Shown piece after piece: positions 1 through 5,205 of a DNA stretch of 9,633 nucleotides. Location of the stretch: assembly GCA_003132905.1 (NCBI GenBank), contig PKZC01000219.1, positions 1 through 9,633 on the forward strand, given 5' to 3'. Numbering within the stretch: the stretch's first letter is position 1; every line of letters starts with the position of its first letter. The position numbers and the translations under genes are program-made. Under the pieces are notes generated by a model, which was given only the letters and a program-made list of their open reading frames with translations, made no database searches and was not told where the DNA came from. Source of the stretch: Bryobacterales bacterium (lineage in GTDB: Bacteria > Acidobacteriota > Terriglobia > Bryobacterales > Bryobacteraceae).

Positions 1-2
1 GT

Positions 3-224
3 ACCGGCCAGATCAATGACGTTCAAATCCAGCCAGGCACCACGGCTGGCGATGTCCTCCATCAACTGAATCTGCCGGACTACTTGCTGAGCAAGGGTCC
101 GAACGAACCGATCTTCGCCGCTGCCGAGTCGGTGTACGACAAGGTCAAAGACGGTGAGAAGATTTTCGCCTCAACCAAAGCCGAGGTCGGCACTGAATCG
201 GAGGTGTTGGCGCTGTGCGCGTGA
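3..224 (+). CDS. Ubiquitin-like beta-grasp protein, 3' end (N-terminus outside window)
   Basis: The frame is open from base 3 to the TGA at 222-224 and gives 73 residues with no start codon, so the gene begins upstream of the window. The visible part looks like a ubiquitin-like fold. A beta strand with PGTTAGDVLHQLNL matches the strand-turn-helix entry of ubiquitin/ThiS-like proteins, and it is followed by a segment ending VYDKVKDGEKIFASTKAEVG, typical of the last strands of Ubl proteins in bacterial E1/E2/JAB operons. A ten-residue tail, TESEVLALCA, follows the final glycine, so a mature glycine end would need proteolytic trimming, plausibly by the JAB protein two genes down. The gene overlaps the next one by 10 nt. 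Its role as the conjugated modifier is inferred mainly from context; it could be one Ubl unit of a longer or multi-Ubl protein. Confidence 0.68.
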   Translation, partial: TGQINDVQIQPGTTAGDVLHQLNLPDYLLSKGPNEPIFAAAESVYDKVKDGEKIFASTKAEVGTESEVLALCA

Positions 225-616
225 AGAACCTTGGCACACGGCCTGTTCCCGCTTCCGTCCGCGAGTTTCTCTCGCGGATGGGGCGGGGGCCCCAACAGCG
301 CCCTGTCGTACCGGTAGAACGCCGCGAGATTCCTTTCTGGCAGGAACGCGGCTGGATTTCCAAAGACAACACCTACTCAGGGTCCTACCAAACTCCCTAT
401 GCGGCCTTCCAGGGCTGGATCGAGGAACATCGATCCGGCACCGCGGAGTTCTACATTTACAATCCCTCTCCTGAAATTCGCAGCCACAGCCACTGGACGT
501 GCTTCCAGCACCGAGGCAACGACTGGTATCTGGTCCACATGGCCAGGCAGCCTCGGGACATCAGCTCGGGGATCATCACCATTGAAAAGCTTCTCAAGGA
601 GGCCTACGAACAATGA
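215..616 (+). CDS. E2-like (UBC/RWD-fold) conjugation protein, divergent
   Basis: This encodes 133 residues. GTG at 215 is chosen because GGAGG (200-204) lies 10 nt upstream; GTG at 221 would instead make a 4-nt GTGA overlap with the Ubl stop and remains possible. The C-terminal half resembles prokaryotic E2-like proteins: a strand EFYIYNPSPEI (78-88), then HSHWTCF with H91, H93 and C96, then GNDWYLVH and a final helix (about 122-132). C96 is the candidate thioester cysteine, placed like the cysteine after the HPN/HPH element of E2 enzymes. The N-terminal half is not recognised. At 133 residues it is a little shorter than classic E2 enzymes (about 150). The likely role is to take the Ubl from the E1 and pass it to a target. 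The E2 assignment rests on this motif order plus the Ubl-JAB-E1 context; a non-catalytic RWD-like adaptor is the main alternative. The stop overlaps the JAB start (ATGA, 613-616). Confidence 0.55.
   Translation: MRVKNLGTRPVPASVREFLSRMGRGPQQRPVVPVERREIPFWQERGWISKDNTYSGSYQTPYAAFQGWIEEHRSGTAEFYIYNPSPEIRSHSHWTCFQHRGNDWYLVHMARQPRDISSGIITIEKLLKEAYEQ
596..602 (+). promoter_or_regulatory. Strong Shine-Dalgarno for the JAB gene
   Basis: AAGGAGG, a near-perfect anti-16S match, lies 10 nt before the ATG at 613, inside the end of the E2-like gene. It supports that start and suggests that JAB translation is initiated efficiently as well as coupled through the 4-nt ATGA overlap. Confidence 0.7.
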
Positions 617-1272
617 AAGCGACTCATTTGGAGGAGAAACGAAAAGCCCTACTCGACCGAAGGGAGAAACTGATCGCTCGCTTCAATGAAGCGGCGCGGA
701 AGTCGAAGAACACGATGCGGTTCTCGACTGAAATCCGCAAGACGAACGAGTTCTTACTAAGCCTGGAGCGTATCGAGCAGGAGAAAATCCGAAAGCCGGA
801 TAGCCCCAGGCGCTACGCTGTCAGCTCATGGTTTCTGCACGATTGCTTCAAGAAACTGACCGCCGATGCAGACGAGCAGTTCTTCTTTATCACCGGAGCC
901 GAGGTCGAAAGTGTACTGGTGTTGGATCAGTGTGCGGAGTTTGCGCGGCATCGGCGTTCCCGGATGGGCGTCGTCGCAGACATGCCGGAGACGCACAATC
1001 TGCTCATTAAGCTCGAACAATTCCAGCACAAGTTCCTGGCCCACTTTCATAGTCATCCTGGAGTCGGTCCTAGCAGCACAGAACCTTCCGGCACAGACAA
1101 AGACTTCCAGCTGCGATTGGAGAAGGGCGGCCACCTGGCGCTTATGGCGATCTTCAGCCGGGATGGATACATTCGGTTCATTCGCCACGATGGGAACTTC
1201 GGAGTTGAGATCTACGGTGAAGGAGTTGAGAACTATGCACCCAACATTTATCGGCTCACGAACCCCCGTTAA
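613..1272 (+). CDS. JAB/MPN+ (Mov34/PAD-1) family metalloprotease, putative Ubl protease
   Basis: This encodes 219 residues. Residues 1-60 are charged and helical (many K/E/R), likely a coiled coil or adaptor segment, followed by an MPN+ domain. The JAMM zinc site is visible: Glu in FFITGAEVES (E97 or E99), then HSHPG with H146 and H148, then PSGTD with S159 and D162. The spacing from the second His to Ser is three residues longer than the textbook H-x-H-x7-S-x2-D, through the insertion GVGPSSTE; the catalytic residues themselves are all present. JAMM enzymes hydrolyse isopeptide or peptide bonds after ubiquitin-like C-termini, so the expected jobs are trimming the ten-residue tail of the upstream Ubl and/or removing Ubl from targets. 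ATG 613 has an excellent ribosome site and a 4-nt overlap with the E2-like gene. The 3' end overlaps the E1 gene by 38 nt. Confidence 0.9.
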   Translation: MKATHLEEKRKALLDRREKLIARFNEAARKSKNTMRFSTEIRKTNEFLLSLERIEQEKIRKPDSPRRYAVSSWFLHDCFKKLTADADEQFFFITGAEVESVLVLDQCAEFARHRRSRMGVVADMPETHNLLIKLEQFQHKFLAHFHSHPGVGPSSTEPSGTDKDFQLRLEKGGHLALMAIFSRDGYIRFIRHDGNFGVEIYGEGVENYAPNIYRLTNPR

Positions 1273-2023
1273 GTTCCGTGGACAGGCAATTCCGGGCGCC
1301 ACAGAGCGGCAGACGAGGATTCCTGGGTTCGACCAGCAGATCTACTCAACCAGCAGCGTACTTTGCATCGGAGCGGGCGGGATTATTTCGCAGATCGCGC
1401 CGACGCTGGTGAGGAAAGGAATCGGGCGAATTACGTTGCTTGATGATGACATCGTCGAGGCGAGTAATCTCAACCGCCAGCGTTTCTATCTAAAGGATAT
1501 CGGCAAGAACAAAGCTGTAGTGCTTGCCGGCAACCTTGTGCCGGAATGCGTCGCCGAGACAGAGATTCAGGGCTTGCCGTTGCCGCTGGAGGAAGCCATT
1601 GCCCGCGACACTGATCTTTCGTGCCGGGTCGCGATCTGCGGCGTGGACAACAATCCGGCCCGAATTGAGGCGAGCCGATATTTCCGCGAGAGAAGCATTC
1701 CGGTCATCTTTACTGCCGTGAGCGCCGATGCTGATCACGGCTATGTGTTCGTGCAAAACCCCGGTAGGCCTTGCATCGGCTGCATGTTCCCGGACATGGT
1801 CAACGATGACCGCTACCCGTGTCCTGGGACACCAGCCATTGCCGACATCTTGCAAGCAGTCGGAGCGTTGGTCGTGTACGCCGTAGACACGCTGCTGATG
1901 AACCGGCCGCGCCACTGGAATTACCGGCGGATCACGCTGTCAGACGCCGAATTGGACGGCGGATCCATGGTGCCTCAGCGCGCCGACTGCCGTTTATGCT
2001 CTCTAGGGGCCAATGGAGATTGA
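1235..2023 (+). CDS. ThiF/E1-like Ubl-activating enzyme
   Basis: This encodes 262 residues starting at ATG 1235, which lies inside the JAB gene and has AAGGAG at 1220-1225 nine nt upstream. The frame is open further upstream, but ThiF homology begins only at about residue 20. Visible features: nucleotide-binding glycine loop CIGAGG (44-49), LLDDDIVEASNLNRQ (68-82) with the Asp and Asn-x-x-Arg-Gln signature, Lys in GKNKA (K93), and VDNN (137-140). Two zinc knuckles follow, CIGC (C180, C183) and CRLC (C252, C255). C196 in YPCPG sits where MoeB/Uba4-type enzymes carry the cysteine before the last core helices. There is no fused E2, ubiquitin-fold or rhodanese domain. The family adenylates the C-terminus of a Ubl/ThiS/MoaD protein with ATP; here the partner should be the protein encoded at 3-224. 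Thiazole or molybdopterin roles are unlikely given the E2-like and JAB neighbours. Confidence 0.9.
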   Translation: MHPTFIGSRTPVKFRGQAIPGATERQTRIPGFDQQIYSTSSVLCIGAGGIISQIAPTLVRKGIGRITLLDDDIVEASNLNRQRFYLKDIGKNKAVVLAGNLVPECVAETEIQGLPLPLEEAIARDTDLSCRVAICGVDNNPARIEASRYFRERSIPVIFTAVSADADHGYVFVQNPGRPCIGCMFPDMVNDDRYPCPGTPAIADILQAVGALVVYAVDTLLMNRPRHWNYRRITLSDAELDGGSMVPQRADCRLCSLGANGD

Positions 2024-3113
2024 GCGAATCCAAGTCGGCTTCCGCTACCGCAAGGACTTGGGAGATGTGCGCTCTCTCGCACAAAGTATAGAAGAAGTCG
2101 GCCTACTGCATCCCGTGGTCGTCACGCCCGAAGGCCGCCTGATTGCCGGCCAGCGGCGGCTGGAAGCCTGCCGGGCGCTGGGTTGGACGGATATCCCTGT
2201 GACCGTGGTGGATCTGTACCAAGCCGCCCGCGGCGAGGCCCATGAGAACTTTGTTCGAAAGGACCTCCTCCCAAGCGAAATCGTGGCGCTGAAGAGAGCC
2301 ATCGAGCCTTTGGAACGTCGCGATGCCCGCCAGCGGCAAGGGCACCGTGCGGACCTCTGTCATCCCGCCACAGTGGCGGAAGGTCAGAGGTCCTACCCAG
2401 GAGATGCACGCGATAATATTGCCCGATACCTCGGTGTCGGTCGCACAACCATCGAGCGCGCCGAAGCAGTTGTTGAAGCCGCCGAGGAGCAGCCCGAAGA
2501 ATACGGCCATTTAGTCGAGCAGATGGACCGCTCCGGTAAAATAGCGGGCGCGTACCGTCGGCTGACGGTGTTGAAGCAAGCCAAGGAACTCGAGGCCGAA
2601 CCACCAGCCCTGCCCACGGGCCCATTTCAAGTCATCGTCGCCGATCCGCCGTGGCGCTACGAGAGCGGAAATGAGTTGCCCTACCCGACCATGGCCATCG
2701 AAGACATCAAAGCAATGCCGATCCACACTATAGCTCACGACAATTCCGTCTTGTGGCTCTGGACCACCAATGCTCACTTGCGAGTTGCCTTCGAAGTAGT
2801 TGAGGCCTGGGGCTTCGAATACAAGACGCTCCTCACCTGGGTCAAGGATCGCATGGGTACGGGCGAATGGCTGCGGGGGCAAACCGAACACTGTCTGCTA
2901 GCGGTGCGCGGTACACCGGTCTTTCTACACGGGACTCATACCACAGTGCTTCAGGCCGCGCGGCGCGATCATTCGCGGAAGCCAGAGGAGTTCTTTGTGT
3001 TGGTGGAGGCCACGTGCCCTGGTAGCAAAGTAGAATTGTTTAGCCGTCAGCAAAGGAAGGAATGGCTAGCATTCGGGAACGAGATCAACAGGTTTTGTAC
3101 GGGGCTTTCGTGA
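2013..3113 (+). CDS. ParB N-terminal domain fused to MT-A70-family adenine methyltransferase
   Basis: This encodes 366 residues. Residues 1-70 form a ParB/sulfiredoxin-like domain: residues 20-48 include GLLHPVVVTPEGRLIAG, and GQRRLEA at 46-52 is the ParB GxRR box. A linker and helix-turn-helix-like segment (DNIARYLGVGRTTIERAE, 134-151) follows. The MT-A70 domain occupies about 203-350, with VADPPW (209-214) as catalytic motif IV, then LPYPTM, VLWLWTTN (246-253), WVKDRMGTG and HSRKPEEF (320-327). MT-A70 enzymes use SAM to make N6-methyladenine; bacterial and phage versions with a ParB-like front end are thought to modify DNA. The ATG at 2013 overlaps the E1 gene by 11 nt, with AGGGG at 2005-2009 as a weak, very close ribosome site, so translation is probably coupled. 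Its membership of the Ubl operon is inferred from this overlap. Such fusions are also common on phages and plasmids, so it may be a co-transferred passenger. Confidence 0.88.
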   Translation: MEIERIQVGFRYRKDLGDVRSLAQSIEEVGLLHPVVVTPEGRLIAGQRRLEACRALGWTDIPVTVVDLYQAARGEAHENFVRKDLLPSEIVALKRAIEPLERRDARQRQGHRADLCHPATVAEGQRSYPGDARDNIARYLGVGRTTIERAEAVVEAAEEQPEEYGHLVEQMDRSGKIAGAYRRLTVLKQAKELEAEPPALPTGPFQVIVADPPWRYESGNELPYPTMAIEDIKAMPIHTIAHDNSVLWLWTTNAHLRVAFEVVEAWGFEYKTLLTWVKDRMGTGEWLRGQTEHCLLAVRGTPVFLHGTHTTVLQAARRDHSRKPEEFFVLVEATCPGSKVELFSRQQRKEWLAFGNEINRFCTGLS

Positions 3114-3158
3114 CTGTCGAGCACATTCACAGATATTCGCCTACAAGAGGCGTGGCCG

Positions 3159-3193
3159 GCTATCTACAACTTCGACTACAGTTGCGCGATAGC
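3159..3193 (+). terminator. Imperfect hairpin downstream of the Ubl/methyltransferase operon
   Basis: GCTATC (3159-3164) pairs with GATAGC (3188-3193), and inside it CAACT (3167-3171) pairs with AGTTG (3180-3184) around an 8-nt loop. It starts 45 nt after the methyltransferase stop. No T-run follows, so this is not a standard intrinsic terminator; it could be a transcript 3'-end structure or chance. The rest of 3114-3336 shows no convincing gene. Confidence 0.25.
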
Positions 3194-3336
3194 GCCAGCA
3201 ATCAACGGCGCGTAAATGCTCGATTATATATTGAGATACGGCGAATCGTGAGTTGATCGCTCCACTTTTGTTGCGGCAGGGGTCGAACTTCAAAATGCAT
3301 GGGGAGGCCTGATGGAGGAATGCGAGAATCCAGGAT

Positions 3337-3699
3337 GTGGACCGCACCGACATGTTTGCGATTAACCGATCAGCCGTGATTGTCATGCCAGCACAGCCGT
3401 TTCTTGATTGGCTGCATCGAGCGGACGAGACGAGTGGGGAAGTAAGCCTGGCGGAACTAAGACAGGACCCGACCATCTATCTGCTACCCGAGTACGACAG
3501 CGAGGAAGAGACCGGGCGACACTTGCGAAAATTTTGCTGCGAGATCTTCGAGGAGCAGCTTGACGGTTGGTACCGCGTTCCTTCAGCCTGGCCCTCCGAC
3601 CGAAGCTTTCGCGTATTCAAGCAGTGGTTCGATTTTCATTTCCACTCTGTGCTGTTTGATCTGTGTCCCGGACCAGTGATCAAAGAGGCAGCTGAATAG
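3337..3699 (+). CDS. Conserved hypothetical protein, about 115-120 aa
   Basis: This is read from GTG 3337 (120 residues) or, equally plausibly, ATG 3352 (115 residues, beginning MFAINRSAVIVMPAQPF). Neither has a close Shine-Dalgarno; AGGA at 3332-3335 is the nearest to the ATG. The opening AINRSAVIV.P.QPFLDWL and the central FEEQLDGWYRVPSAWPSDRSF remind me of a widespread small cytoplasmic protein family of unknown function found singly in Acidobacteria, Cyanobacteria and others; this is recollection, not a search. It is acidic, with no signal peptide, membrane segment or recognised catalytic motif. It stands alone, 223 nt after the methyltransferase gene and 343 nt before the TetR gene, so context gives no function. 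It is unlikely to belong to the Ubl operon. Confidence 0.72.
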   Translation: MDRTDMFAINRSAVIVMPAQPFLDWLHRADETSGEVSLAELRQDPTIYLLPEYDSEEETGRHLRKFCCEIFEEQLDGWYRVPSAWPSDRSFRVFKQWFDFHFHSVLFDLCPGPVIKEAAE

Positions 3700-4022
3700 C
3701 AACAAGCCAGATCGCCTCGTTTTTCAACGCGGCGCGGGCCAGTAATTACCGTTAATTGCTGCCTCATACGTCCTTTATCATTCGCTATTTGGGTTGGCAA
3801 GCTGAAAGAGGGGTAGTTAACCGAAATGGGATTATCCATCAACTGGGTTGTTCCGAAACAATAACTTCGGAGTTGCCAACGATGCGGGAGTTGCGCGACA
3901 TGGTTCTGCGGTTCGGTTTCTAGCCAGTGATCCCAGGACAATAGGCACCTCCTGGTCCCGATGATTTAGCAGGCTGAGTCCGGTGGCGGCCGGAGGCATT
4001 TTGTATTGACATAAGTACGTCC
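3700..4022. other. Non-coding stretch between the hypothetical gene and the TetR operon
   Basis: I see no credible gene here on either strand. The short open frames lack domain motifs, ribosome sites and sensible composition. A small inverted repeat, CCAGGA (3933-3938) and TCCTGG (3950-3955), is present but has no T-run. The 3' end holds the TTGACA element of the TetR promoter. Confidence 0.5.
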
Positions 4023-4035
4023 ATCATGACAGTAT
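4006..4035 (+). promoter_or_regulatory. Putative promoter of the TetR-cupin-OMT operon
   Basis: A perfect -35 hexamer TTGACA lies at 4006-4011. The best -10 candidate is CAGTAT (4030-4035, spacer 18), matching only 3 of 6 consensus positions. It falls inside the palindrome at 4023-4047, so a bound repressor would block RNA polymerase. With this -10, transcription would start at or within a few bases of the ATG at 4043. The -35 is clear; the -10 and start site are inferred. Confidence 0.45.
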
Positions 4036-4047
4036 TACTGTCATGAT
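4023..4047. promoter_or_regulatory. Perfect palindrome, candidate TetR operator
   Basis: Arms ATCATGACAGTA (4023-4034) and TACTGTCATGAT (4036-4047) are exact reverse complements around a single central base (4035). It overlaps both the putative -10 and the repressor's own start codon at 4043. Length, symmetry and position are typical of TetR-family autoregulatory operators. Binding by the adjacent repressor is inferred from proximity. Confidence 0.72.
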
Positions 4048-4675
4048 ACCAGCGGCGCAGCCTATTCGCCTGCGGGAACGGCAAACGGCCGCTACGCGCC
4101 AGCACATCATCGATGTCGCCATGGATTTCCTCCGCGAGCCAGAGCAGGAGTCCTTTTCGCATGAAGCGATCGCACGCCGTGCTGGTATGGGCACGCGCAC
4201 GGTATACCGCCATTTCCCTCACCGTGCGGATCTAATGCAGGCTCTCTGGGAAGGTGTGCGGGAAGAAACCAAGACTCGCTTTCCTGCCTTCGAAGCCGAC
4301 ATCCTTCCGCTGGTGCGCGAGGCATTCGGCAACTTCAATGAACACGAGGCCCTGGTGCGTGCTGCGAATGCATCTTCCGCGAGCAATGAACTGCGCGCCC
4401 GGGGATCCCTTGAAGGTCGGCCAGCGTTCCGTAAAAGCCTGGCAAAGATCCTGACTGGTTTGCCGTCTAAGGCGCAGCGCCGGGTGGTCGCGGTCACTCT
4501 TGCGATCTGGAGCGCGCCGTTCTGGCAGATCCTGCGCGACCGGGGTGAACTGTCGGGCGAAGAAGCTCAAGAAGCCGGAGTGTGGGCAATGGAAACAATC
4601 TTGAATGCAGCGCGAGGGGAGGCCGCCATGCCGCGGCATTCACCGATGCAGGGGAAAGGAAAGCGAGCATTATGA
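4043..4675 (+). CDS. TetR/AcrR-family transcriptional repressor
   Basis: This encodes 210 residues, the usual TetR size. The N-terminal DNA-binding domain covers about 14-62: helix ATRQHIIDVAMDFL, then SHEAIARRAGMGTRTVYRHFPHR (39-61), the classic TetR helix-turn-helix ending in TVYRHFP, followed by the DLMQALWE helix. Residues 75-190 are helical and variable and should bind the inducing ligand, whose identity the sequence does not reveal. ATG 4043 is the only sensible start: no ATG, GTG or TTG lies in frame just upstream, and no Shine-Dalgarno precedes it, which fits a leaderless or nearly leaderless message. The start codon lies in the palindrome, arguing for autorepression. The stop overlaps the cupin start by 4 nt (ATGA, 4672-4675), so the three-gene operon is probably controlled by this protein. 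Confidence 0.92.
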   Translation: MIPAAQPIRLRERQTAATRQHIIDVAMDFLREPEQESFSHEAIARRAGMGTRTVYRHFPHRADLMQALWEGVREETKTRFPAFEADILPLVREAFGNFNEHEALVRAANASSASNELRARGSLEGRPAFRKSLAKILTGLPSKAQRRVVAVTLAIWSAPFWQILRDRGELSGEEAQEAGVWAMETILNAARGEAAMPRHSPMQGKGKRAL

Positions 4676-5178
4676 CGACTGTCTACAGACCCGGGAACGT
4701 CGAGCGAATCCGGCGCGGTGAGACGCCAAGCATCGACGTTCTCGGCATTCACATGGAGTGGAAGATCACCGAGCGCAATTCTGGCCACCAGTATTGTCTA
4801 TTCGAAATGACCGTGCCGCCCGGCGCGGCAGTGCCGCTGCACCACCACGCGGAGCAAGAAACGTTCTGGGTTGTGGACGGCGAAGCCGAATTCGGCCGCG
4901 TGCTACCGGAAGGACCGGAGTGGTTCGCAATCGCCCCTGGAGATACCGTGAATGTACCCAGTTGGGCGTTTCATGGATTCCGAAATCCGGGTGTGCGAAA
5001 CGCGCGGATTCTTCTCACCTGCGCCGCTGGCCTCGAAACATTCTTCCGAGAGGCCGGCCTCCCCGTTGGCCCAGGCGATGCCCTGCACCCCGGCCCTCCC
5101 ACGGAGGCGGAAATTGAGCGGGTTTTCGGAGCCGCCTTGAAGATTCCTGCTTACCAATACATCGGACCAAAAGTTTAG
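4672..5178 (+). CDS. Single-domain cupin protein, metal-binding
   Basis: This encodes 168 residues from ATG 4672, which overlaps the TetR stop by 4 nt and has AAAGGA (4655-4660) upstream. The frame is open back to 4582, but that stretch overlaps the TetR gene and lacks cupin homology, so the shorter start is preferred. Both cupin motifs are complete. Motif 1 has G51, H57, H59, E63 and G70 (PLHHHAEQETFWVVDG); motif 2 has G90, P96, H101 and N105 (GDTVNVPSWAFHGFRN). The three His and one Glu form the usual metal site, so an enzymatic role such as dioxygenase or isomerase is possible, but cupins are too diverse to name a substrate. No signal peptide is seen, so it should be cytoplasmic. Co-transcription with an O-methyltransferase suggests work on an aromatic or quinone-like small molecule. 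Confidence 0.88.
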   Translation: MTTVYRPGNVERIRRGETPSIDVLGIHMEWKITERNSGHQYCLFEMTVPPGAAVPLHHHAEQETFWVVDGEAEFGRVLPEGPEWFAIAPGDTVNVPSWAFHGFRNPGVRNARILLTCAAGLETFFREAGLPVGPGDALHPGPPTEAEIERVFGAALKIPAYQYIGPKV

Positions 5179-5205
5179 CTTGCGGATACCTTAAGGACAC
5201 GTAAA

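Noticed and set aside
866..1234. Upstream extension of the E1 frame (open from 866)
   Set aside because: It overlaps the JAB gene, including its JAMM motif, has no ThiF-like sequence, and ATG 1235 has its own ribosome site.
1..3113. Canonical PRTRC or CBASS type II system
   Set aside because: PRTRC needs further marker genes (StbA-like protein D and others) and CBASS needs a CD-NTase and effector with a fused E1-E2; none is visible here.
3062..3256. 64-residue + strand open frame with a purine-rich site upstream
   Set aside because: It begins inside the methyltransferase gene, has no recognisable motif, and its sequence looks like random translation of intergenic DNA.
3312..3365. Short frame MEECENPGCGPHRHVCD before the hypothetical gene
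   Set aside because: Only 17 codons, overlapping the hypothetical gene start; no support beyond an ATG.
3636..3941. 101-residue minus-strand open frame in the 3700-4022 gap
   Set aside because: No domain motif or ribosome site; it overlaps the 3' end of the + strand hypothetical gene.
4582..4671. 30-residue N-terminal extension of the cupin frame
   Set aside because: It lies within the TetR gene in another frame; the ATGA overlap at 4672 is a better start and the cupin fold does not need it.
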